Origin: Thereva unica
Taxonomy: Eukaryota; Arthropoda; Insecta; Diptera; Therevidae
Assembly: GCA_949987705.1 (NCBI GenBank)
Contig: CATLJY010000151.1
Span: 62,001 to 126,000 of the forward strand
DNA length: 64,000 nucleotides
Direction of reading: 5' to 3'
The notes beneath the pieces are model-generated. The model did no database searches and had not been told where the DNA came from. It saw only the letters and a list, made by a program, of their open reading frames with translations. Of the stretch, positions 23,034-32,847 are shown in pieces (the first letter of the stretch is position 1; every line of letters starts with the position of its first letter). The position numbers were made by a program, and so were the translations under genes.

Positions 23034-23635
23034 CCCAGTAGGGAATGGAAGTACTTTTAAAAGTACTTCTAGAAGTACTTCTGCAGAAGCAGTTCAGTAC
23101 TTCCAGCCAGTACAAAAGAGACATTACATTAACACGGCGATGGCCTAGGCGGGGAAGTACTACCATTTTTCCTTCCATAGAATATGTTCTGGAAGTACTT
23201 ATACCACATTTATTATTGAACTCATATACAAAGTGATTATAATATAAATTTTTTAAATTTAATTTAGTCAGAGGAAGGGTGAAGGGTTGGGGTTGGTGTG
23301 GTGGTAAAATTAAACGATTTATAATTTTTTTTTTTTTTAATTTTAATAAAACAGAAACAAAATAAACATGAATTTAAACATATGTATGTATGCACATTAA
23401 AATTGAAAAAACCTAATGACTGAGATAACTTAGATGATTAACAAAGAAAACGACCACCTGCAAAGTTTTTGAACATGCTTTTTGCGCGAAATCAAACGCA
23501 TAGTCACCAAACCCATTCTTCTCTGCATTCTCTGCTACTTCTGGAAGTACTTCTTTGGTATTAAGAAAACACTAAATAAAGAAGTACTTCCAAATCTGCT
23601 TCCCAGAGTAAGTACTTGCGATTTTCCCTACTGGG
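23034..23635. mobile_element. 602-bp MITE with AAGTACTT subterminal repeats
   Basis: Ends CCCAGTAGGGAA and (complement) CCCAGTAGGGAA, a 12-bp perfect TIR. Just inside both ends are clustered palindromic AAGTACTT units, at least five on the left and three on the right. No coding capacity. Only TT is shared by the immediate flanks, so the target duplication is unclear and the superfamily undetermined. Confidence 0.7.
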
Positions 23636-23754
23636 TTGCCACGTTCGTGCATACAAGTAGAGAAAATGCATACAAATTTCAGTGCGATAGAAGAGCTTCA
23701 ATTTGCTTTTAGGATGTGAACGGGCTTTTATAGATTTGAAATTATATTCCATAC

Positions 23755-23945
23755 TGAGTAAAAATTCTTAGCCTGAAACAGGCACGCACAATGTCAAAAT
23801 GCTTGTATCTCACCCGGAACCTTAGGTAAACGACTTAGTAAAAATAAGACTCGCCCGTTCTTAGCCTGCAACAGGCACAGAAAGCATCAAAACGCTTGCA
23901 TGGCATCTGCAACAGTTCGCCTGAGTAAAAATTCTATTTCTCTAC
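23755..23945. repeat. Two-copy tandem repeat
   Basis: The block CTTAGCCTG(A/C)AACAGGCAC, then TCAAAA(T/C)GCTTG and GAGTAAAAATTCT-like ends, occurs twice about 100 bp apart with scattered differences. No coding potential. Confidence 0.5.
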
Positions 23946-24149
23946 AGACATGGATGGAATAGTCCAAAAGAAACACCGTACGCTCACAGTTTTGTACACT
24001 AAAGAGAGCAAAATTGGGGCTTTAAAAAATAGAAGGTGACATTAGGTAGGTCAAGCAGCATTGGACGTGGTGGGTACTTAGTTGGGAGATCGCTTGGTAA
24101 AGCACGTTTGGAATAGTCAATTACGAATACATTAATATCTGTAACAATA

Positions 24150-24569
24150 GGGGCCTCGGTGGTCTATAGGTAAGGCGATAGACTACTATCCCAGAGGTCC
24201 CGGGTTCGAATCCCGGCCAGCCCCACGGTCCTTCGCCTTTTCCACTTTCCCACCCACATAACTTCCCTTCTTTCTTCTCCCCTGTTTACATTCTTGATCC
24301 CTCCTGTCATAGCCTTCGCTAGTCCTTCCCCGCTCCACCAAGCGCATGTCATCGGTTGGCTGATGAGATTCAACTCGTTTCAGGAGGCATAACACTCCAG
24401 CGAGTTGTTTCTCAAATGCCCCGATGCCAGAGTCGCGAAATGGTTGGAAGTAGGTGGAATAAAATATCGCGGCTAGGTTGTGGCAGCTCCTTCCTACTTC
24501 TCTCTCTCCTTTCTACTCTCTATCTTCCGGCTAGAGCTGCTGTTCGACATTCTCTACGAAAAAAAAAAA
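24150..24569 (+). mobile_element. tRNA-derived SINE, best-preserved copy
   Basis: Begins GGGGCCTCGGTGGTCTATAGG, with an A-box-like TGGTCTATAGG. A perfect B box GGTTCGAATCC lies at 24203-24213, about 45 bp downstream as in a tRNA. A 350-bp body follows, ending in an 11-A run at 24559-24569. The head has tRNA-like spacing but no complete cloverleaf that I can fold, so this is a SINE promoter rather than a working tRNA. Other copies: 4270-4795, 12165-12555 and a relative at 57640-57870. Confidence 0.8.
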
Positions 24570-25371
24570 TAGATTGTCGAACAGTACAAAGGGGCTTTCC
24601 CTAAGCCTCTAGTCTATCACATAAAAAAAAACAGGCTCGTGCATACCTGTGGGGAGCGCGTTTTTAGAATTTCTTACCTTTAGCGGGAGCATAGCGGCGC
24701 ACAGTGGCGAGATATTTGATATTTCACCCAAATTACTCTAGAGGTCGTAATTTTTAAGCTATTGACAAAATTTTTTTTTTAAATGTTCATCTTGAATTTA
24801 CCTATCGATCCCTCTATCCGGATTTTGAAATTTCATTTTCGTTTTTTTTTTTAAATTTTTAACAAAAAGTCAAATTTTTTCAAAAAAATTACTATTTTTT
24901 CTATTCAATTTATTCTAACGGGCCGAAAATTTGTGTTTCCGTAACCATGTTTTTTTTAAAATGTTCGTCTTTTAGTTAGCTATTAATCTGTCTAAATGAA
25001 TTTTTGATATAGTTTTTGAAAATTGTTAAAATTATTGTCAAATATCAAATCATTCAGTTTGAAATTTTTTGGTAGAGGTTTACATATCACCCTGTATTTT
25101 TGTAACCCTATGAGATATTTCCTTGAATAAGGCCTCAATCTACGCAGAATACTCCCGTACATGTACTTTTAGACATAACCTCAGGTTGTAAGGAACTTAA
25201 AAAGTACAAAATAGAGCCATTTTTAGCATTAAAATTGCTTATAGCTTCGGAACTATAGGCCGTAGCATAAAAGTTGTTGAACATTATTCATAGGAAATTG
25301 TCCAAGCTTTCCAATTTTGTAATAAAAAAATATCAATTAGCAACTACCGGATGCATGCTTTTATGCTTTTA
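24570..25371. other. AT-rich non-coding, no gene seen
   Basis: Poly-T and poly-A rich sequence. It contains CACCCTGTATTTTTGT near 25089, a wording often met near Tc1/mariner-like ends; no partner end was found. Confidence 0.4.
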
Positions 25372-25856
25372 TAGCCTCGACACACGGCAGTCAAAAAATT
25401 ACGAATATTCATCATTTATGACGAAGGGAGTGACACACATTCTTCCATCTTCTTCTTATCTCCATCTTCTTATACCATCGTCTTTATATTTTGACAGTTC
25501 TCAGATGACAAGTGGTGAAAAATGTCAGCGACGAATAAAAAAAGAAGGAATATGGCTTATTTGAGATTAATACATTATAGTAATTTAATAAATAAACACA
25601 TTACGGCCCGAAAGGCTTTACGGCAGAGGAGAGGAGCAACTTCAAAACAAATTTAAATCACTTGGCAACGTATGACACTGGAACAAACATCAAAACTGAG
25701 TTTATTCCAATAATTTACCGGACTACAGATGGCTTTGTTCTGGATTTTCCTAATCGATTAACCAAAATTTTCCTAATCGGTTTTCCTAATTAATGAGGTT
25801 CAAATTCCTAATTAATGCTGAATTTTCGTCATAAATGCGTACGTGTGTCGAGGCTA
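25372..25856. mobile_element. 485-bp MITE, TTA target duplication
   Basis: Ends TAGCCTCGACACACG and (complement) the same 15 bases. An interrupted inner inverted repeat follows (ATCATTTATGACGAA against TTCGTCATAAATG). Flanked by TTA at 25369-25371 and 25857-25859. No transposase. A TWA target suggests PIF/Harbinger descent. Its TIR differs from those of the 155-bp and 316-bp MITEs, so this is a third family. Confidence 0.85.
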
Positions 25857-25939
25857 TTATCGGGATGTAAGCTACATAAGTCTCTTTAATCTGTCGCAGC
25901 CGAAGTCTTTTTAATCTGTCGAGTAATGCCTACGCTAAG

Positions 25940-26060
25940 GTAGATCGCAGTAATGTTGCAAAATACTCATCGATTCTCAAGGAATCGAGTACTTTTGCAC
26001 GACGAAAAAGTACTCATTGAGTAATTTTCTATTGATTCTATTCATGAGTATTTAATCGAG
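25940..26060. repeat. GAGTA/TACTC-rich tract
   Basis: Contains AATCGAGTACTTTTGC, AAAGTACTCATTGAGTA and CATGAGTATTTAATCGAG. Related in style to 22700-22870. Confidence 0.4.
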
Positions 26061-27229
26061 TCCTCTCCACCTATTCCATATCGTGTGTCTCTTGAAAGTG
26101 GTTACTAGATCTCCCATTGGTATAGGCCGGCCCGTTCAAATGTCAAATCAAGTGATCAGTTTCGAGATACATGCTATATACAGCTTTTCAATCAATACTT
26201 TGATATTCTTTGAGAATTTCGACAACAAAATCCCTTTTCAAACATTTACGGAAGAAAAGAATCTCACCATCTTTGTCGATGGCTAAAAATTAGACGTTAG
26301 CCCCGTTAGCACAAATCTTATTAGCAGGATTCCATCCTGAGTAATTAATTAACATTATATTGCGCAGCTTATCTTTGGTTGTAACCTTGCAAATGTCTTA
26401 TATCTAGGCTCACCCCAGCATCTACTCCTTCAAGAACTTTCGTTAAGAATTCGTCTGTAGATCGCAAATTTTTTATTTCAAAACGACGGAAAAGGATTCA
26501 TTCGTTGATAATCTCATCAGCATCGATATAAACGTTTTTAAATTCCGCGGCCAAATCTTTTTTATCTAGTTTTATCTGCGCTGAAGTTGTGGGAGTAAGA
26601 ATGCTGATTTTCTCTACAAGAAAGCTATTCTCTGGTATTGTGCATTTCTTCCTTTAGTTTGATCAAAATATTGCTGCATCGTTGTTTGACTGGAATTGAT
26701 ATCTTGCATTGTTCTTTTAACTGAATTCATTGATATCATATCCTTGGGCGATACATTCGACCGGAATCAGTGAACGAGTTTCTGATAATTTTTATCCTCT
26801 GGAGAGGCGATCTCATATTTCCTTAAATTTATGGGAGATTGCCCTAATTTTTCAACACTGGAGCTGGGCCCAAGAAGACCTGCGGAAACCGCTTAAACAA
26901 TGAAGCGTTGCTTCAATACCGCAACCGGAACTGGGTTTAAGAACCAAGATGTCGGCTGGCAGCAGCTCTAGACAAATTCCCTTTAATTTTCTCAGAGGGG
27001 ATATGCGCCAGACAGGCCTGTATCCATAAATATCTGATTTACAATAAATTTCATAACCTGACAGATCCAATAAGGTGTAAATTGTAACTTATACCATCTG
27101 ATTCTAGTGGGTAAGCAGATATGCATGAATAAATTTGATTACCTCAAAGACAACTTCGGCAATTGACGAGATGGAAATAAAATGACAGTGAGTTATTTTA
27201 TTGAAACTTTATATCACTTTTACATCCAC
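26061..27229. other. No gene seen; one repeated motif
   Basis: Near 26868 the sequence CCCAAGAAGACCTGCGGAAA occurs in a wider match to 17699-17718. The frames around it are not conserved, so the nature of this repeat is unknown. Confidence 0.4.
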
Positions 27230-27426
27230 TGAAAAATGCGATATGGATACCAAATACCTGTTCATCGTAGAGTAGTCTTTGATACAATTCAATTTTATAC
27301 TTTCAGCCCTCTAATGTGCATATGGAGGAGTAATATGCACATTAGAGGGCTGAAAGTATAAAATTGAATTGTATCAAAGACTACTCTACGATGAACAGGT
27401 ATTTGGTATCCATATCGCATTTTTCA
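27230..27426. repeat. Perfect 94-bp inverted repeat, 9-nt loop
   Basis: Left arm 27230-27323 begins TGAAAAATGCGATATGG; right arm 27333-27426 is its reverse complement with no mismatch at the positions I checked along the arm. The loop GGAGGAGTA is at 27324-27332. The base outside each arm does not pair. No coding frame and no flanking duplication. Transcribed, it would form a 94-bp hairpin. It may be a recent foldback duplication, a hairpin RNA source or an assembly artefact. Confidence 0.9.
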
Positions 27427-28019
27427 CGTCTTGTTGCAAAACAAGTTAGGATCAAGTGTTGTTGATATCGCTGATGTCTCTCTTGGTTGATGGGACAATA
27501 TCCTCCAGAAAATAAATTTCAATGATGAATTTTGATTGTGAATGATGGTTTTTTTCTGATAAAATGGTGTCCCATGTGTATATACTTGTGGCTCTAGATA
27601 AAAACAAATTATTGTCTATGTAATATAAGATATATCAATATATCATATTAGATATCGCCGCCTGATTGTAAGAATTAGGTAACTCCAAATTTTGTGATTT
27701 TGAGTTATCTATAGTTTAATGTAGTCGATATCAAGAAGTATTTAATGCAAAAGTCGGGCAACTTATGAAAGCAGAATTCGTGGAGTCCTATTGATGATGC
27801 TAAAAATAGGCAACTAAAGTTACCCGCTTATTGCATAAAAAATAAATTTTTATTTTGTATGTTAGAAATGATTAACTGAAAATAGCTAGATTTGAAAAAG
27901 GCCAGTTGCGCAAATTAGTGTAAACGATCTATAGGAAGCTGAAGCTTTTATTACGAAAAAAAAGCTTTCCGAATTCCTTGTTAAGTTTCCTATTGACTTT
28001 GAAACGAATTTGTCTAATA

Positions 28020-28354
28020 CTCCGGCTTCACCGGCATCAGTTTAATAAAGTTCACTTCAATCGGCATAAGTGGCTTCACCGGCTAGCATGTTCAGTTCGT
28101 GCTTGAAATTGTTGTTGCTTTTTCGCCACAAGTTAGAAATGCAAAAGCTCACTGGAATGACATTCCATTATTCCAATTTTTTACTCTCTTTTGAGCGAGC
28201 TTTTACTTTGAAACTCAATTTCATGTTCTGTAGGCCCAAAGCAGGCATTTTTTCCTGACTTTAAAATGTGAAAAATGTATGGGAAATCAGGAAATTTTAA
28301 AGTACTGTAGACTAATTTGCTCGAACTTGCGAAATTTTGGCGGTGAAGCCGGGG
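28020..28354. mobile_element. 335-bp MITE, possible TA target
   Basis: Ends CTCCGGCTTCACCG and (complement) CCCCGGCTTCACCG, with TA on both sides (28018-28019 and 28355-28356). The interior is similar in reverse to 9168-9464. No coding capacity. It sits in the 5' region of the DNA transposon, upstream of the transposase start. Confidence 0.6.
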
Positions 28355-29418
28355 TATAAAGAGATTCGAAGAATTAGTTATGAAATCAGTAACGCATTCG
28401 GACAAACTTTACGAAGAGGGGGACGAATTCGTTAACATATTGAAAAGTTTGGTTTACTGGATTAGTTCTGCCGTTTGCATTCGTAGTTACACCGCCATCC
28501 ACGTTAAGCTATTCTTAAGTGGAAAATAATGTCAGCTGAAGGTAAGCAAATACAATTAATTTCCATTGACCGGGAGGAGGAGTCATTAAACACTCAAGAG
28601 TCAATAAAAAAGCAGACAACAATGCCCGGACCGAGTCGTGATATGATTATGTCAGAGAAATATATGGGAGATTTAGGTTAGTTTTATGATTAGGAATTCA
28701 TATTACTTTGATTTACACTAATAAAAATTTGTTTAGATCCCAGTCTCAATCAGAAAGGAAATCATCTCAAAGATTACCAAAATTTCAGTGGTCATGATTG
28801 CCTCATTGATTTCTCTCCTGATGAATCTGAGTACGTCTCTAGTCATAGCTCACTAGATTCAGACAAAGCAAGTACCAGAACTACTTCCTCGGACTGTCAA
28901 TTAACAGGAATGGAGGAACATCCACAATGTACCAATAAGCCACCGAGAAAACGAAGGCGCCCAGACACATGGCCAAGGAATATCCGCAAAAAATAATAGG
29001 CTGAAAGGAAAAGAATACCTTTCAAGAAAAGGGGTAATGAGACCAGCTTCCCAAATTGGACCCCCTTGCAAGGAGACCTGCCGATTAAAGTGCTTTACCA
29101 TATCTGAAACTAAGAGACTTCAAATTTTTAACAGCTATTATGATCTAGGTGACTATGCCCGCCAACGAGATTTTATTCATGGTAATTCCGAAAAGTTTGT
29201 GAAAAAAGTTAAAACAACTCAACACGAGTCCAGAAGGAATTACTCAATGAACTATTTTCTTCCAATTGAAGGAAAAAGACAGTTGCAAACCTATGTTCCT
29301 GAACACACTACCATTGGACATTGCTCTGAGAAAAAGATCAAAAGAAAATATAGGAGCATGTGATGGACGGGGAAAGGGAAGGAGTAACACATTGCCACCT
29401 GCTATAGTCCAAGACATA

Positions 29419-30100
29419 GGCCCTTTTCATAATTGAATGGTTGCGCAAATCGATCATTTGCATGGTATTCAAAAAAGCAAATGTGCAAATATCATTTGTT
29501 CAAAACTGCAACCTGCTTGACAGGTCTGCGCAAATCTTGCAACTATTTTTGTACGCATGCTTATCTGATTAAAGAAGAAGAAAAGTGTCAAAAGTGAAAT
29601 TTTGGCAGAAGATTTTCAGTTTTTTTCGATATTATTAGGGTGTTTTATTTTAATTTAAATTATTATTGAAATTAGTATGTATTCTATAGCGAAAATAATG
29701 AAGAAGAGGTTTGGAGCACCCCAAGGATAAAACTTCTTTTAAACGAGAGATTAACGAGCTAAACAAGACACATAATTTATCCTTCTTTTTCGCTGTGAAG
29801 TTTCAAATTTTCGGACCGGATCTAATGAAGCCGAGTTATCTATCTACAAACTGACAATAACATTAATCACATTTTCTCGATCCATTTTTTCGTATTATTT
29901 TTCAGCGGTAAACAAACTCAGAAAATGAAGGGAAAAAACTTTATGCTTGAAACGTCAAATTTGACATATATTTTTGACAGCTGATTGCTTTCATTCAAAA
30001 ATGCAAAGTTTCTAGATTGCGCAACTGATTTACCTGACAGTTGCTCTTTTGCCAGGATGCATGCAAGCAGGCAAGCAACCATGCAATTATGAAAAAGGCC
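29419..30100. mobile_element. 682-bp MITE inside the transposase gene
   Basis: Ends GGCCCTTTTCATAATTGAAT and (complement) GGCCTTTTTCATAATTGCAT, about 26 bp with two mismatches, flanked by ATA (29416-29418 and 30101-30103). Removing the element with one ATA joins AIVQD and IMSHIQSFP in one frame. No coding capacity of its own. Confidence 0.85.
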
Positions 30101-31008
30101 ATAATGTCACACATACAAAGTTTTCCATGTGTACCATCCCATTACTGTAGAGCTGATACTACACGAAAATACTTGGACTCTTCATTAAATTTATCCACTA
30201 TGTACAGGATGTACATTCAATGGGGGCAAGAAAATGGAAAGGCAACAGGAAAGTTATCCGCATATCGGAATATTTTTAAGGACAACTTTAATCTAGGGTT
30301 TCACAGACCGAAAAAGGACCAATGTCCGCTATGTCTGGCCTTTTATAGGGAAGATAATCCAACAGAAGAAATGAAGAAAAATTATGATGTTCATCAAAAA
30401 TTAAAAAACATCAGTAGAGAAGCTAAACGTTTGGACAAGGATGATGCTGCTGTTTCCACCGGTAAAATTGTCAGCTGCAATTTTGATTTGCAACAAGTTT
30501 TGCTTTGCCCAAGTGACCCCACCAATAATGCACTATTTTATAAGCGCCGATTAGCCACCTATAACTTCACAATTTACAATGTTATTACAAAACAAGGCGA
30601 CTGTTTTATGTGGCATGAAGAAGGAGGTAGAGGTAGTTGTGAAATAGCTACTCTCCTATTTCGTTATTTCCAATCCCTTCCGCATTCTGTAGAAGAAGTA
30701 AGATGTTTCAGTGATCGTTGTGGGGGCAAAATCTTAATCAGTATGTTGTTGCAATGTGACAGACATTAATAACAAACCAGTTCCGTTTCAAAGGCTGTCT
30801 TGGTTTCAATTCAAGAAAGAATGTCTATGAATATGAGTGCAAGGAGTCTTTTGAAGAAAGTACTTTTAGGAGAGTGGATTGCAAAAAAAGAGTCTACGCA
30901 GACAGTCGACCAGTTTACTGCCTTGTTACCCTCGAGGTCATCCAATAAGTAAGGCCAAATACACAGATTTAATGGCTTTGTTTTCTACAAACCCGCCAGC
31001 ATTAAGTA

Positions 31009-31883
31009 TAGTCCAGTCAAATTAGAGGTTTGACTGGAAGATAATTCCGAAGTTGCTGAAAATTGGAACAGCCCTTAAAAACATTATTATACATAAGCTG
31101 TAGAGACTGCCACGCGATTGGACGACTGCAAACTTTTTTATTCAAGGTCAAAGGGTCAAAATATCAGTTTTTTGCAAATATATGCTAAACCGTACGTCTT
31201 ATCAGAAAATTGTGTTTACAACGTTTGTAGCCTACATATTTTTTGAACGGAGTCACTCAGGTCGCTGTGATTTATACCAAATAAAAGACTACACATTTAC
31301 CTAAAAGATGAGCCTAATTAGGCTACTTTATGATAATTACTTTAGGAGTTATTCAAATTTCAGTAAATTTAAAAAAAAAACAAAATTTTTTCCCTAATCA
31401 CCCTGTATCTTAGTGGATAGTGGAGATAGCCGCCCTCTGTAGAACAATTTTTTTCTCCAAAGACATCCAGGAATCACCCCTGAAAATATTAGCCGCGTAC
31501 TCCAACAAAGGATTTATTAAATTTCTGATGACCTTTACAAGTCGGGAATGATAGAATATGAGTATTTTAACTTATTAAAACGACAATATCTCAGAAATGG
31601 CAATTCCTACGAGAAAATGTATAATATATTTTTTTGTAGATAATCGCCTAATATACAAACGTTGTAAACACAATTTTCTGATAAGACGTACGGTTTAGCA
31701 TATATTTGCAAAAAACTGATATTTTGACCCTTTGACCTTGAATAAAAAAGTTTGCAGTCGTCCAATCGCGTGGCAGTCTCTACAGCTTATGTATAATAAT
31801 GTTTTTAAGGGCTGTTCCAATTTTCAGCAACTTCCGAATTATCTTCCAATTATGGCGTTTTTTCGTCTATTTTGACTGGACTA
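31009..31883. mobile_element. 875-bp foldback element, AGTA target
   Basis: About 220-bp inverted repeats: 31009-31229 and 31654-31883, starting TAGTCCAGTCAAA in both orientations. Target copies AGTA lie at 31005-31008 and 31884-31887. Removing the element plus one AGTA joins PPAL to SRDYFNFYRNL in frame. If the duplication were only TA, the join would give a stop at once. The 425-bp centre is non-coding. Confidence 0.85.
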
Positions 31884-32227
31884 AGTAGGGACTATTTTAA
31901 TTTTTACCGTAATCTATCACAAGGTGCGATAGAAGATGAGGAAGATTAAAATGAATACAATATCTTGTTTATTTTTCGTTTTGTGTCCTATGAAATCATA
32001 CTATGAAAAAAATATAAGTTTAATTTAGTTGATTTTTTAGTTACCTTATTTATTTTGACGCACTTTTGTTTTTTGTAGAAAATATTGTTTACTTTCATTG
32101 TTTTTTTTATTTTTCTTTATTGATGTAATTATGAAATATACATAAATAAAGCAAAGCTAAATTTTGTTTTTACCTATTTCTCGAAACAGCATAAAATGAG
32201 TTACCTAGTTCTTGCAATCAGGCGGCG

Positions 32228-32847
32228 ATATATGGTACGCAATATTTATGCTTTATAACACGACCAATTGCTTGACTATCTTGTAGAACCTATTCGCGCT
32301 CAATAAGTTCAATGTAGAAAAGCAAAATTAATTTTGGGTAGATTTTTTATTTTTCATCATAATCTACCCTTACGCTTACATACCTACAGCCCATATCGAG
32401 TCTTGACCTCATTTAAAGATTTGCTCCGGTTTGTACGATTTATAGCGGCTTGTTTCCAGCTACGGTTTCCTAGAATCTGTGTCTGCTATCACTATACGTC
32501 CTTCCATCTCTCTCGGCTAGTGGTCTATTATTACGTAGTAATCTCGAAATACTAGTTTTGACGTGAATACGTCTCTAAATTTTATTTCATGACAAGACAT
32601 CGATGATAACGAAATTATGCCATACAGTTTTGAGTTACAGCTCAAAACCTATGTTTTATATCGGAAAAAGAAATATACCAAGAAATAGATAAAGGAAACC
32701 TTCCTCTACATCTGTGCTAAAATTGGCCTCTATATGTATTTTCTCCTATATTTTTCCTCCGTTACCTGGACTGATAGAAGGTTTTAACATCTGTGAAACT
32801 GACCAAAGTAGGATTCTCCTGCCCTTTTGTAGTTACAATGTGAGCAC
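32228..32847. other. Non-coding, no gene seen
   Basis: AT-rich intronic-type sequence between the DNA transposon and a gypsy remnant. No motif recognised. Confidence 0.5.

Larger units (their letters stand above)
28529..31949 (+). pseudogene. Transposase-like gene with two insertions
   Basis: ATG at 28529 opens MSAEGKQIQLISIDREEE. The first exon ends at 28676; donor GTTAGT and acceptor TTTAG (28732-28736) join in frame to DPSLNQKGN. The N-terminal part is acidic, then basic (PPRKRRRPDTWPRN). A conserved-looking Cys region (IGPPCKETCRLKCF) and HIQSFPCVPSHYCRADTTRKYL follow, then YNLGFH-type FNLGFHRPKKDQCPLC, NFDLQQVLLCP, FYKRRLATYN, CFMWHEEGGRG and FSDRCGG. The Asp in NFDLQQ and FSDRCGG may be catalytic. 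Lesions: a frameshift in an A run near 28990, insertion 29419-30100, a frameshift near 30725, a stop in VVAM-stop and insertion 31009-31883. The reading ends YRNLSQGAIEDEED. I recall similar uncharacterised multicopy proteins in arthropods and cnidarians. Confidence 0.7.
27656..32227 (+). mobile_element. 4.57-kb DNA transposon, family unassigned
   Basis: Ends CGCCGCCTGATTGTAAGAA and (complement) CGCCGCCTGATTGCAAGAA, continuing for about 30 bp with two mismatches (both reach TAGGTAACTC). Flanked by ATAT at 27652-27655 and 32228-32231. It contains a plus-strand transposase-like gene (28529-31949) and three smaller insertions (28020-28354, 29419-30100, 31009-31883). A 4-bp duplication is not typical of hAT, mariner or Harbinger. 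Confidence 0.75.

Noticed and set aside
23034..23635. CRISPR-like array from repeated AAGTACTT
   Set aside because: Units are 8-bp palindromes without regular spacers, the host is a eukaryote, and a TIR bounds the region.
24150..24222. Possible genuine tRNA gene
   Set aside because: A and B boxes are present, but no complete cloverleaf could be folded and the sequence continues into a repeated 350-bp body, so it is a SINE head.
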